From positions 1 to 23,785 of the forward strand of contig DASUFH010000199.1 of assembly GCA_036274645.1 (NCBI GenBank): a stretch of 23,785 bases of DNA, read 5' to 3'. Shown piece after piece: positions 1 to 7,212 of the stretch (the stretch's first letter is position 1; every line of letters starts with the position of its first letter). The notes beneath the pieces are model-generated. The model saw only the letters and a list, made by a program, of their open reading frames with translations. It was not told where the DNA came from and searched no databases. This DNA comes from DASUFH01 sp036274645 (GTDB taxonomy: Bacteria; Acidobacteriota; Terriglobia; 20CM-2-55-15). The translations under genes were made by a program, and so were the position numbers.

Positions 1-204
1 CTGGCCCGCTTTGGCCAGACCGATGCGATACCGGCCACCAGGATGCCCCGCCTGAGCCACGAGACCCTGGCCGAAATGGTAGGGACCACGCGGTCCCGCG
101 TTACGCATTTCATGAACAAGTTCAGGACGCTGGGACTGATCGACTACAACGGAGAAATTACCGTCAGGTCGGAATTGCTTACCGACGTCGTATTGCACGA
201 TTGA
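1..204 (+). CDS. Crp/Fnr-family transcriptional regulator, C-terminal fragment
   Basis: The reading frame is open from base 1 and stops with TGA at 202-204, giving the last 67 residues of a protein that begins outside the window. The segment LSHETLAEMVGTTRSRVTHF, followed by MNKFRTLGLIDYNG, is the winged helix-turn-helix of Crp/Fnr regulators: the recognition helix covers GTTRSRVTHFMNKF and the wing ends in a short beta hairpin. Proteins of this family normally carry an N-terminal cyclic-nucleotide-binding-like sensor domain, which is not visible here, so the signal cannot be named. It lies upstream of, and in the same direction as, an envelope lipoprotein gene, separated by about 185 bases. 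Control of that gene is possible but not shown. The family call is firm; the specific role is unknown. Confidence 0.85.
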   Translation: MARFGQTDAIPATRMPRLSHETLAEMVGTTRSRVTHFMNKFRTLGLIDYNGEITVRSELLTDVVLHD

Positions 205-389
205 GGTTTCGGAATGGTCCGCAACGAACCAACTCTCCGGTGAACAGCGCGCCGGTTTCCTGCCATCATGGTCCCAAAGCCCTTCGGGGCGACCGACAGT
301 TACCAGTTGATCGACCATCCGCGTGCATAAGTGCACAGCTATTACCTCCCCGCCAATCCACACTCTGAAAGTCGGAGAAAGGATGTGAG
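205..389 (+). promoter_or_regulatory. Intergenic region with an inverted repeat, likely promoter region of the lipoprotein gene
   Basis: This spacer separates the regulator from the lipoprotein gene. It holds a short GCCC-TTCG-GGGC tetraloop hairpin (279-290) without a T-run, and a 5-4-5 inverted repeat GTGCA-TAAG-TGCAC (323-336) about 55 bases before the start codon, which could be an operator. A purine-rich Shine-Dalgarno stretch, GGAGAAAGGA (374-383), precedes the ATG at 390. No convincing -35/-10 pair was identified, so the promoter itself is inferred. Confidence 0.3.
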
Positions 390-1163
390 ATGACACATTT
401 CGTAAAAGCAGCTGTGATGGCGACTCTGTTGGCGGGAGTGTGGGGTTGTTCGACGAAATCTTCCGAAGAGGCCGCGGCGGACGCTCGCGTCGTCGCGGCG
501 GACGCTCGCGTCGATGCGGCGGCTGCCGTCGCGCGTGTGAATGCCGCGGACGCCCATGTCAAAGCGGCGGAGGCTCGCGTGGAGGCTGCGGAGCTTGGGG
601 CCGCGGCTGCGGCTGCGGATGCTCGTGTTGCGAACATCGACGGGAGATCTGCCAGCGCTCAACGCGTGATTCCATCCGGCACTGTCTTGAAGGTGATTCT
701 GATCGACGAGCTCAATTCGGAAGCCAATTCGGCCGGCGATCACTTTCTGGCGAGCATAGCCGAACCCGTCATCGTCGATGGAACGACAGTACTCGCAAAA
801 GGGACGACGGTCCGTGGGCGTGTGATCGGCGTCACGGAGTCGGGCCGCGTCCAGGGGAAGGCCGGCATTCGCCTGGCCCTCACCGGCATCGTGCAAGACG
901 GCCGCATCGTGGCGATCGTCACGGATACGTTTGCCGCAACGGCAAACGACACGCTTATGCGCGATGCGGAAATCGTCGGTGGCGGCGCCGCTGCGGGAGC
1001 GGTCATCGGCGGGATGGCCGGTGGAAAGAAGGGGGCGGGAATCGGCGCGATAACCGGTGGAGGCGCAGGCGCCGGTGTCGTCCTCGCCACGAAGGGCGCG
1101 GCGATCCGCTATGGCCCCGAGACCCGCCTGAACTTTACTCTGACGAATTCAGTCGAACTGTAA
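390..1163 (+). CDS. Ala-rich coiled-coil lipoprotein with glycine-zipper C-terminus
   Basis: 257 aa. The start is the ATG after GGAGAAAGGA. Residues 1-20 form a lipoprotein signal with a lipobox-like VWGC ending at Cys20, so the protein is probably anchored in a membrane facing the periplasm. Residues about 25-85 are repeats of the type AADARV or AEARVEAA, a likely alpha-helical coiled coil reminiscent of murein lipoprotein (Lpp). Residues about 92-180 hold a beta-rich segment beginning IPSGTVLKVILIDEL, with the VDGTTVLAKGTTVRGRV pattern seen in many secreted acidobacterial proteins of unknown function. Residues about 197-232 are glycine-zipper-like (GGGAAAGAVIGGMAGG), suited to membrane packing or oligomers. 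The exact function is unknown; an envelope structural role is inferred. A GC-rich hairpin follows the stop codon. Confidence 0.8.
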   Translation: MTHFVKAAVMATLLAGVWGCSTKSSEEAAADARVVAADARVDAAAAVARVNAADAHVKAAEARVEAAELGAAAAAADARVANIDGRSASAQRVIPSGTVLKVILIDELNSEANSAGDHFLASIAEPVIVDGTTVLAKGTTVRGRVIGVTESGRVQGKAGIRLALTGIVQDGRIVAIVTDTFAATANDTLMRDAEIVGGGAAAGAVIGGMAGGKKGAGIGAITGGGAGAGVVLATKGAAIRYGPETRLNFTLTNSVEL

Positions 1164-1168
1164 CCGTG

Positions 1169-1196
1169 CGAACCGCCCCTGGCTGGCGGCGGTTCG
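1169..1196 (+). terminator. GC-rich hairpin, possible terminator of the lipoprotein gene
   Basis: A perfect 9-bp stem CGAACCGCC/GGCGGTTCG (1169-1177 with 1188-1196) encloses a 10-base loop, 5 bases after the lipoprotein stop codon. There is no T-run after it, so it is not a classical intrinsic terminator. It may act with Rho or protect the mRNA 3' end. Confidence 0.4.
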
Positions 1197-1274
1197 ATGT
1201 CGATCGGGATGCGCCGTGAAAAGTGCATGCCCAAGGGTCAGCTATTTGGACAAAACAAGACCAGGAGGTCAATA

Positions 1275-3161
1275 GTGTTAAAACTCAAGATGATGATGGC
1301 GATCGTGTCCTTGCTGTTTGCCGCTACGCCGGCAGGAGCGGAAACCGGCGCGGGCCAGGTACAAACGCGGCAGGGCGCCATCGGGCAACCCATCTACACA
1401 ATCACGATCAATGTGGTGGACCGAACGACGAAGGCCATCAACTATGAACATCGAAGCGGATCGACCACCGTCGATTTTCAGGGCTCCCCCTTGCTGCCGA
1501 ACGCGCGGGGTGAAGCGAAAGTGGAGAGTAAGAAAGGATACGTCGAGGTTGAGGTTGAATTCGATGACATGCAATCGGCAACTCGTTTCGGTCCCGAGTT
1601 TCTGACCTATGTCCTGTGGGCCATCACCCCCGAAGGCCGGGCGACGAACATGGGAGAAATCATCATCGGCAACGGAACGAAGGGCAAGCTCAACGTGACT
1701 ACCGAGCTGCAGGCGTTCGGAATGATCGTGACGGCGGAGCCGTATTTCGCGGTGTCGCAGCCGAGCGACGCGGTCGTGATGGAGAACGTCGTCAGAAAGG
1801 ATACGGTCGGCAAGGTCGAAGAAATCAATGTCAAGTACGAGCTTTTGCAGCGCGGCCAGTACGTCGTGAACGCGCTGCCCGCCGACTTGAAGCCGATCAA
1901 GCTGGATAAGAAGACACCGCTCGATCTGTACGAAGCTCGCAACGCCGTGCGCATTGCCCGGTGGGCGGGCGCGGCCGGTTTTGCGACGGAAAGCTACAAC
2001 AAGGCGAGCGCGCTTCTGGCGCAGGCCGAAGCCTATAAGGCAAAGAACGCAGACTCCAGGAGCATTGCAATGACTGCGCGGGAGGCCGTCCAGACGGCGG
2101 AAGACGCTCGTCTGATTACATTGAAGGCCCAGGCGGCCGCCCGTCTGGCGCAGGAACGCGCCGCTTCAGCCGGCCGGGAAGCAGCGGCCAACGCAGCCGC
2201 CGCGAACGCCCGGGCGGATGCGAATAGCGCCGAGCGCGGACAAGCAGCTGCGGCCGGCCGCGAAGCAGCGGCCAACGCAGCCGCCGCGAACGCCCGGGCG
2301 GACGCGAATAGCTCCGAACGCGGACGGGCCGTTGCGGCCCAACGCGAAGCGGCGGCCAACACGGCCGCCGCAAACGCGCGGGCCGATGCGAATGACGCCG
2401 AACGTGGGCAAATTGCCTCAGCCCAACGCGAAGTGGCGGCCAACGCGGCCGCCGCAAACGCGCGGGCCGATGCGAGTGAGGCTGAGCGGCTGCGCGCCGT
2501 TGCTCAGGCGCAGGCGGATCGGATCACCTTCGACGCGCAACTCGCCGCCCAGCATGCGGCAGATCAGGCTGCGGCTTTGGCGGAACGCACGAAAATGGAA
2601 AAAGAGTATGCGGCCAGGCGAGCCGCAACCGACCGGGAAGCGGCAGCGGCGGCGAACAAGCTGGCCGCGCAAGCCACCGCCGAACGGTCCGAGCGCGACA
2701 AACAGGACCTGCGCAACTCGCTGGAGCTGCAGTTGAACAAAGCCCTGGATACCCGCGACAGCGCCAGGGGCCTCATCGTCAATATGTCGGACGTCCTTTT
2801 CGACTCCGGGCAGTACTCACTCAAGCCCGGCGCGCGCGAAAAGCTGTCCAGGATTTCCGGCATTCTTATGGCCTATCCGACATTAAAGCTCGAAGTGGAA
2901 GGCCATGCTGACAGCGTGGGAACAGATGCGCTCAACATGACCTTGTCGGAAAACCGGGCGAAGGCGGTCATGAGCTACCTGATTAGCCAGGGTATTGGCG
3001 CATCTTCTATCAGCTCTCGCGGGTTCGGTGAAAGTCAGCCCGTGGCAACCAACGATACCGCGGCCGGCCGCCAGCAAAACCGCCGAGTGGAGTTGGTCGT
3101 TTCAGGCGAGGCCATCGGCGGCTGGAAGAGTTCAGCCCTCGACGCGAAACCACAGCAGTAA
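1275..3161 (+). CDS. OmpA-domain outer-membrane/peptidoglycan-binding protein with 28-residue coiled-coil repeats
   Basis: 628 aa from the GTG at 1275. This start is preferred over the ATG at 1197 because AGGAGGT (1263-1269) sits just before it and the protein then begins with a clean signal peptide (VLKLKMMMAIVSLLFA...PAGA, cleaved near residue 22). An N-terminal domain (about 25-230) is not recognised. A helical region follows (about 235-300, ALLAQAEAYKAK type), then four near-identical 28-residue Ala/Asn/Arg-rich repeats (residues 294-405), more helix to about 495, and a C-terminal OmpA-like domain (about 500-615). In that domain the peptidoglycan-contacting Asp and Arg are kept as D546 (GHADS) and R561 (SENRA), 15 residues apart as in OmpA. 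It probably tethers the outer membrane or a periplasm-spanning helix to the cell wall. A 12-bp hairpin separates it from the YtxH gene. Confidence 0.88.
   Translation: MLKLKMMMAIVSLLFAATPAGAETGAGQVQTRQGAIGQPIYTITINVVDRTTKAINYEHRSGSTTVDFQGSPLLPNARGEAKVESKKGYVEVEVEFDDMQSATRFGPEFLTYVLWAITPEGRATNMGEIIIGNGTKGKLNVTTELQAFGMIVTAEPYFAVSQPSDAVVMENVVRKDTVGKVEEINVKYELLQRGQYVVNALPADLKPIKLDKKTPLDLYEARNAVRIARWAGAAGFATESYNKASALLAQAEAYKAKNADSRSIAMTAREAVQTAEDARLITLKAQAAARLAQERAASAGREAAANAAAANARADANSAERGQAAAAGREAAANAAAANARADANSSERGRAVAAQREAAANTAAANARADANDAERGQIASAQREVAANAAAANARADASEAERLRAVAQAQADRITFDAQLAAQHAADQAAALAERTKMEKEYAARRAATDREAAAAANKLAAQATAERSERDKQDLRNSLELQLNKALDTRDSARGLIVNMSDVLFDSGQYSLKPGAREKLSRISGILMAYPTLKLEVEGHADSVGTDALNMTLSENRAKAVMSYLISQGIGASSISSRGFGESQPVATNDTAAGRQQNRRVELVVSGEAIGGWKSSALDAKPQQ
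2154..2489 (+). repeat. Four tandem 84-bp repeats inside the OmpA-domain gene
   Basis: Units begin at 2154, 2238, 2322 and 2406. Each encodes 28 residues built around REAAANAAAANARADAN followed by an acidic-Arg ending (SAER, SSER, DAER, EAER). Units 1 and 2 share long identical DNA stretches; units 3 and 4 diverge at synonymous and a few coding positions. Twenty-eight residues equals four heptads, so gain or loss of a unit would keep the coiled-coil register and only change rod length. Confidence 0.85.
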
Positions 3162-3175
3162 TCTGCGATGACAGC

Positions 3176-3203
3176 CGCCTTCGCCGCATCCGCGGCGAAG
3201 GCG
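3176..3203 (+). terminator. Perfect 12-bp hairpin between the OmpA-domain gene and the YtxH gene
   Basis: CGCCTTCGCCGC (3176-3187) pairs perfectly with GCGGCGAAGGCG (3192-3203) across a 4-base loop, ATCC. It lies 14 bases after the OmpA-gene stop and 21 bases before the YtxH start. There is no T-run after it (ACATATATG follows), so it could be a Rho-assisted terminator, an attenuator or an mRNA-stabilising stem that sets different expression levels for the two genes. Confidence 0.5.
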
Positions 3204-3224
3204 ACATATATGAGGAATTCAGAC

Positions 3225-3578
3225 ATGTCACAAATGGATAAAAGGTTGGCCGCTGGCCTGTTTCTTGCAGGCGCGATGGCAGGAGTGGGAGTCGCTCTCC
3301 TGTGCGCGCCCCAGAGCGGAGCTCGAACGCGGAGGGACATTGGGAGGTTTGCGCGTAAAACCGCGGATCAGTTAGATGACCTGCAGGGTAACATCCGCGA
3401 ACAGGTCACGGACTGTATTGAGGACCTGACCGAGGTCGTCAAGGACGGAGTCAATCGCGGCAAGACCCTCGGCTCGGAGGGTTACGAAAAAGTCCTCCTG
3501 GCATTCGATAACGCAAAGACTTGCGTGGAAGACGGAAAGAGCCGCGTCGAACGGCTGATGGGAAGGGGGACCGCATGA
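3225..3578 (+). CDS. YtxH-like general stress protein
   Basis: 117 aa from the ATG at 3225, chosen because TGAGGAAT (3211-3218) lies at a good distance; an in-frame ATG at 3210 overlaps that site. Residues 7-27 are a membrane or glycine-zipper segment (LAAGLFLAGAMAGVGVALL), followed by the YtxH signature APQSGARTRRDIG and a long amphipathic, charged helix to the end (ADQLDDLQGNIREQ, EDLTEVVKDGVNRGK). YtxH-domain proteins are small, single-pass, stress-associated envelope proteins of poorly known function. The stop overlaps the next start as ATGA, so it is translated together with the ferritin-like gene. Confidence 0.85.
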   Translation: MSQMDKRLAAGLFLAGAMAGVGVALLCAPQSGARTRRDIGRFARKTADQLDDLQGNIREQVTDCIEDLTEVVKDGVNRGKTLGSEGYEKVLLAFDNAKTCVEDGKSRVERLMGRGTA

Positions 3579-4114
3579 AACCAGAACCGATTCTCACGGA
3601 TAGCAAAACCCTGCACGATCGCGCCCGGGATCATATGGAAGACGGAGCCGTCACTCCCGGATACAGGGCGGATCGCAGGACCGTCATCACGATGCTGAAC
3701 GAAGCTCTGGCCACGGAGCTCGTCTGCATGCTTCGATACCGGCGCCACCACTTCATGGCTTCCGGCCTGAACGCCCAGGGTGTGGCCCAGGAGTTCCTCC
3801 AGCATGCGATCGAGGAGCAGGCTCATGGAGACCAGATCGCCCGCCGGATTGTACAAATCGGCGGAGAACCCAACTTTTCTCCGGAAGGATTACTCGCCCG
3901 AAGCCACTCTCAGTACATCGAGGGTACGACGCTGATCGCAATGATCGAAGAGAACCTCATCGCTGAAAGGGTGGCGATAGACAGCTACCGGAACATGATC
4001 GCGTATCTCGGCAATAACGATTCCACCACACGCCGGATGGTCGAGGAGATTCTTGCAATGGAAGAAGAACATGCGGAGGACCTGGCCAGCCGTGTGAAGG
4101 AACTCGGTTCCTGA
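3575..4114 (+). CDS. Bacterioferritin-like diiron protein
   Basis: 179 aa from the ATG at 3575, which overlaps the YtxH stop (ATGA) and is preceded by GGAAGGGGGA. The four-helix ferritin-like fold shows a complete diiron ligand set in bacterioferritin spacing: E48 (ATEL), E81 and H84 (EEQAH), E131 (AERVAIDSY), and E163 and H166 (EEEH). It may store or detoxify iron using peroxide or oxygen as oxidant. It has about 30 extra N-terminal residues compared with classical bacterioferritin (about 158 aa). I cannot confirm haem binding or cage assembly from sequence alone. Pairing with a YtxH protein suggests a stress-response unit. Family placement is strong; the exact subfamily (Bfr or a Dps/DUF892-like group) is less sure. 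Confidence 0.85.
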   Translation: MKPEPILTDSKTLHDRARDHMEDGAVTPGYRADRRTVITMLNEALATELVCMLRYRRHHFMASGLNAQGVAQEFLQHAIEEQAHGDQIARRIVQIGGEPNFSPEGLLARSHSQYIEGTTLIAMIEENLIAERVAIDSYRNMIAYLGNNDSTTRRMVEEILAMEEEHAEDLASRVKELGS

Positions 4115-4353
4115 GGGCGCGCCCGCAACAATGCCTCTCCTGGATTGAGTCGGCAATGGACTGCGCGAAATCGAAGAGAGGCATCCGCCGATTGCGAAAG
4201 CACGCTGATTGCCGGGCAGGCCCGGGATAGCCAGCCAGAAACCAGCGAGCGGCTGAGAATACAAGGCCGACATGAGCAATTGTGGTCATTCGGGCGAGAT
4301 CCGCTTCTGGCAGAATTCCCCCGGTCGTCTAAACGGGGAGCACAGAAGGTAGC
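4115..4353. other. Convergent intergenic spacer with inverted repeats
   Basis: About 240 bases lie between the ferritin-like gene (+) and the histidine phosphatase (-), with no credible gene. The spacer holds the palindrome GGGCGCGCCC (4115-4124) directly after the ferritin-like stop, and a 9-bp inverted repeat ATGCCTCTC (4131-4139) / GAGAGGCAT (4176-4184) separated by 36 bases. Either could contribute to termination; neither has a T-run. Confidence 0.4.
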
Positions 4354-5085
4354 CTATGACCATTGCGCAGCGTCGACTGTTGGCCTCTCCGCGTCAGCGC
4401 TGGCGCCTGGAATCTCGCCCCCTTCGTTCTCCCATCGTTCAATCGCTTGCTGTGTCACGGTTCGTTTGTCGCCAGGGCGGGGGGATGGCCCTGAATCGAG
4501 CGCTTCGCGCGAGGCTTCGTTCCATAGTGCGATGACCGGCACTGTGGGGTTATGGGGGTCGCAGGCGAGAATACTGATCGACGCCGTGCCAAGCGCTAAA
4601 TGCTGCGCTTCCACCAGCGGTAGTCCGATCCATCGCGCGGCCAGGACGCGCCCGAATTGGCCGTGCGAGAACAGCGCGACGTTCCCTTCCATAGCGCGCA
4701 GCCGGGCGATGAGCCGATCGGCGCGGACGGTAGCTTGCGCTGGCGACTCACCATTTGGACAACCGTCGCGAAAAAGACTCCAGTCTGGTCGCGTCTTGCG
4801 AATGTCCACGGAGCGCATTCCTTCGTAATCGCCATAATCCCATTCCGCCAGGTCCGGTTCGATATCGGCCGCCGGACCCAGTCCGACCAACTCACATGTC
4901 CGCCGGGCGCGTCGGCGCGGGCTGGTCAACACATGTGCAAACGGGACGGCCTGGAGACGCAACGCAAGTTCTTTCGCCTCGTCTTCACCACGCGCGGTCA
5001 GCGGGATGTTCGTGCGGCCCGTGTGCTGGCCGGAGAGCGACCATTCGGTTTCGCCGTGTCGAATGAAGTGAAGACGCAAAGGCAT
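4354..5085 (-). CDS. Histidine phosphatase family protein (phosphoglycerate mutase-like)
   Basis: 243 aa from the ATG at 5085, giving the standard N-terminus MPLRLHFIRHGETEW. Upstream in-frame codons do not resemble the family. R9-H10-G-E-T is the phospho-accepting RHG motif. The second catalytic His is H141 (FSHGQFGRVLAA), the acid E81 sits in EPDLAEWDYGDYEG, and basic substrate residues lie in TSPRRRARRT. The family removes phosphate from small metabolites or phosphoproteins. The EWDYGDYEG type is commonly annotated as GpmB or CobC-like, but nothing here fixes the substrate. The C-terminal part (from about residue 190) is longer than usual and looks unstructured, with many Pro, Ser and Glu. 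The minus-strand neighbour upstream is a general-stress membrane protein, 46 bases away, so the two are probably co-transcribed. Confidence 0.87.
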   Translation of the reverse strand: MPLRLHFIRHGETEWSLSGQHTGRTNIPLTARGEDEAKELALRLQAVPFAHVLTSPRRRARRTCELVGLGPAADIEPDLAEWDYGDYEGMRSVDIRKTRPDWSLFRDGCPNGESPAQATVRADRLIARLRAMEGNVALFSHGQFGRVLAARWIGLPLVEAQHLALGTASISILACDPHNPTVPVIALWNEASREALDSGPSPRPGDKRTVTQQAIERWENEGGEIPGASADAERPTVDAAQWS

Positions 5086-5131
5086 CCTTGTCAGACGGAC
5101 CCCTTCGCCTGTCAGCCGACACGACGGGAGG

Positions 5132-5695
5132 TTACCCGCAACAGCCATGCGATGTCCCGCTGTGACACGCAGCATTCGAAAGGGTCGCCCTGCTCTTTTC
5201 CACCTGCGAACGCGGGCCGTGGGCAATGACGACGAATTTGCCGGCCTTGATCTGCGTTTCGTAGTTGAGAATGCTGTCTTTGGGAATTCCAACGCTGTAC
5301 AGTCCGGCCCCCAACGCGCTCATACCCGCGCCGACGGCCGCGCCCTCCAGCGCTCCAGCAATCCAGGCGACGAGCGGTCCGGCCGCGAACAGCGGTCCGA
5401 TACCCGGTATCACGAATAATGCCGAGCCGAAAAGCATCCCCCACAGCCCGCCCCAAAACGCGCCCGTCTTTCCCCACGCTTTGATACGATCGCCGGCGTT
5501 GTAAAACCCGACAACCCCTTCCTCCGTGGTGTAATCCTTGCCGATGATCGACAGAGTCTTCATGTCGAACCCTGCCTTGGCGAGTTCCCGCACTGCAGCC
5601 TCTGCCGCAGCGTGACTGTCGTATACCGCGACGACGCTGTCATGTTCGGTGGACCCGGTCGGAGTGTTGGAAACGAGTACTGCTTGTCCTGCCAT
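5132..5695 (-). CDS. General stress protein with glycine-zipper membrane region (GSP17M/DUF1269-like)
   Basis: 187 aa from the ATG at 5695, preceded by AGAGGAGAT at a good distance. Residues 18-52 (EHDSVVAVYDSHAAAEAAVR, then ELAKAGFDMKTLSIIGK) form an alpha/beta module like general stress protein 17M. Residues about 75-135 are two hydrophobic glycine-rich segments (GAFWGGLWGMLFGSALFVIP and AGALEGAAVGAGMSALGAG) that probably insert in the inner membrane. The C-terminal part (IPKDSILNYETQIKAGKFVV) returns to the soluble fold. Such proteins are common in soil bacteria with unknown molecular roles. The tail ACHSGTSHGCCG is Cys/His-containing and unusual. A 7-bp inverted repeat sits in the leader. 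Confidence 0.8.
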   Translation of the reverse strand: MAGQAVLVSNTPTGSTEHDSVVAVYDSHAAAEAAVRELAKAGFDMKTLSIIGKDYTTEEGVVGFYNAGDRIKAWGKTGAFWGGLWGMLFGSALFVIPGIGPLFAAGPLVAWIAGALEGAAVGAGMSALGAGLYSVGIPKDSILNYETQIKAGKFVVIAHGPRSQVEKSRATLSNAACHSGTSHGCCG

Positions 5696-5719
5696 GATCT
5701 ATCTCCTCTATGTTCGGAA

Positions 5720-5735
5720 CAGGCAACATTGCCTG
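5720..5735. promoter_or_regulatory. Inverted repeat in the leader of the general-stress gene
   Basis: CAGGCAA-CA-TTGCCTG is a 7-2-7 perfect inverted repeat located 25-40 bases upstream of the minus-strand start at 5695. Its compact form suits a dimeric repressor operator; as RNA it could form only a very tight hairpin. No regulator can be assigned. Confidence 0.35.
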
Positions 5736-5795
5736 CTATTGAATCTATTTCGACTCCCGCAACTTGACTGTGCCAGATTGAACATCCGCAGGTAA

Positions 5796-6745
5796 TCGCA
5801 GGCCGCGGGCACTTACGCAAAACAGATCCTGAGCCGGCTGCTCATTGACCTGTCATGGAACTCAAGCCGCCTCGAAGGCAACACCTATTCGCTCCTCGAC
5901 ACGAAGCGGCTAATCGAATTCGGCAAGGAAGCGCAAGGCCGGGACCGCAGCGAAGCCCAAATGATCCTCAACCACAAGGAAGCGATCGAGTTTCTCGTGA
6001 GCGCCGCCGATGAGATCGGTTTCAACCGCTACACGATCCTGAACCTTCACGCGATGCTGGCGAACAACCTTCTAGCGGACGAGACGGCCGGGGGGCGGTT
6101 GCGGCAGATCCCGGTCGGCATCGAGAAATCCGCCTTTTCACCCGCTGGAAGCGCCGCAGCTCATCGACGAATGCTTTGACCAGGTCTTGGCCACGGCGGC
6201 GGCGATCAAGGACCCGTTCGAGCAGTCCCGCTTTGTCATGGCGCAACTGCCGTACCTCCAGCCCTTCGACGGCGTGAACAAACGGGTCTCGCGCCTGTCG
6301 GCCAACATCCCCTTTATCAAGGGCAACCTGGTTCCGCTGGCTTTCACCGACGTTCCGCGCGACCTCTATACGGATGCGGTTCTCGGGGTCTATGAACTGA
6401 ACAGGCTGCGCCTTCTGAAGGATGTTTTCATCGGGGCCTATGAACGCTCCGCCACGCGCTACGCGGCTGTCAGGCAGTCGCTGGGCGAGCCCGATCCCCT
6501 CCGGCTTCCAGTACCGCGACAATTTACGCGAGATCGTCGGCGCGGTCGTGCGCGGGCGCATGGGCCGGGCGCAAGCGGCGGATCATGTCGCCGCCTGGGT
6601 TTCCGGACACATACCGGCCGCCGCGCGGGAACAATTCCGGGAGATGGTGGAGAGCGAACTCCTCGGCCTGCACGAGGGGAATTTCGCGCGCTACCAGGTC
6701 ACGCCGGGGGAATTTGTGGCCTGGCGGCAGGTCTGGGGCGGATAG
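5796..6745 (+). pseudogene. Fic-family protein, 5'-truncated with two frameshifts
   Basis: Three consecutive plus-strand frames read as one Fic protein. Frame A runs from after the stop at 5793-5795 to about 6137 (ILSRLLIDLSWNSSRLEGNT, then YSLLDTKRLIEFG). Frame B covers about 6139-6505 (PLEAPQLIDECFDQVLATAA, then LPYLQPFDGVNKRVSRLSAN). Frame C covers about 6506-6745 (FQYRDNLREIVGAVVRGRMG to the TAG). The first shift is one extra T in the TTTT run at 6135-6138; the second is one extra base near 6501-6509. Family members start well before the GTYAKQIL segment, so the N-terminus is missing and no start codon is seen. The Fic motif reads LQPFDGVNKRVSR, with Gln where AMP-transferring Fic enzymes have the catalytic His. 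It is probably a decaying, transferred gene. Two single-base errors in the assembly could mimic the frameshifts but not the missing 5' end. Confidence 0.8.
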
Positions 6746-6761
6746 GGCATTCGCTCAACGA

Positions 6762-6793
6762 AACAGCCTCCGGCGGGTGATCCGGAGGCTGTT
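6762..6793. terminator. Bidirectional terminator-like hairpin between Fic remnant and clpS
   Basis: AACAGCCTCCGG (6762-6773) and CCGGAGGCTGTT (6782-6793) form a perfect 12-bp stem with an 8-base loop. It lies 16 bases after the Fic remnant and about 70 bases past the clpS stop on the opposite strand, where a shared terminator would be expected. Only a short T-rich stretch (GCTTCCTT) follows on the plus strand. Confidence 0.65.
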
Positions 6794-6862
6794 GCTTCCT
6801 TGCGGAGCAGATCCCGCAAAATCTTCGCATTCGGCGTTACGCGCCGAGTGGAAATGTTGGCG

Positions 6863-7189
6863 TCAGGCGGCCGGCTCGATGAGCGCCGCCATCGAGCCCA
6901 AGGATCGTTCCAGGCGCCAGTCGGCGCCATACGCGTGGATCTGGTCGCGTTTCAGTTCCGCTTTGGACAGTTCGCATGTCAGCAGGATGGTCGTGCCCTG
7001 CGTGTCCACTTCGACAGCGTGGCGGAAGGCTGTGGATTCGCTCATGCTGAACAGCTTGGCCAGCATTTCGATCACGTATTCATACGTGTGATCCTCGTCG
7101 TTCAGGAGAATGACGTGGTACAGCGGCTGTATCTGGTTTGTGGTGTCGTCGCCAATTTCAGGCAGAACTGCAGTCGATCCCGAGCTCAT
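6863..7189 (-). CDS. clpS: ATP-dependent Clp protease adaptor ClpS
   Basis: 108 aa. ClpS binds N-terminal degrons (destabilising first residues such as Leu, Phe, Tyr, Trp) and delivers those proteins to the ClpA/ClpC-ClpP protease in the cytoplasm. The N-terminal 22 residues are a flexible extension. The core begins with LYHVILLNDEDHTYEYVIEM, the ClpS signature whose Asn-Asp pair contacts the substrate amino group, followed by MSESTAFRHAVEVDTQGTTI and the C-terminal GADWRLERSLGSMAALIEPA. The length fits the family. The gene lies 23 bases downstream of the ankyrin gene on the same strand, so it may be read through from that operon, though the usual partner clpA is absent. No strong Shine-Dalgarno sequence precedes the ATG at 7189. 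Confidence 0.93.
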   Translation of the reverse strand: MSSGSTAVLPEIGDDTTNQIQPLYHVILLNDEDHTYEYVIEMLAKLFSMSESTAFRHAVEVDTQGTTILLTCELSKAELKRDQIHAYGADWRLERSLGSMAALIEPAA

Positions 7190-7212
7190 GGATTGATTCT
7201 ACGATAGCGTGT

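Noticed and set aside
440..1219. 259-codon plus-strand frame rich in Arg, Gly and Cys
   Set aside because: It is the +1 shadow of the lipoprotein gene; the biased composition comes from GC-rich third positions and it has no signal or family match.
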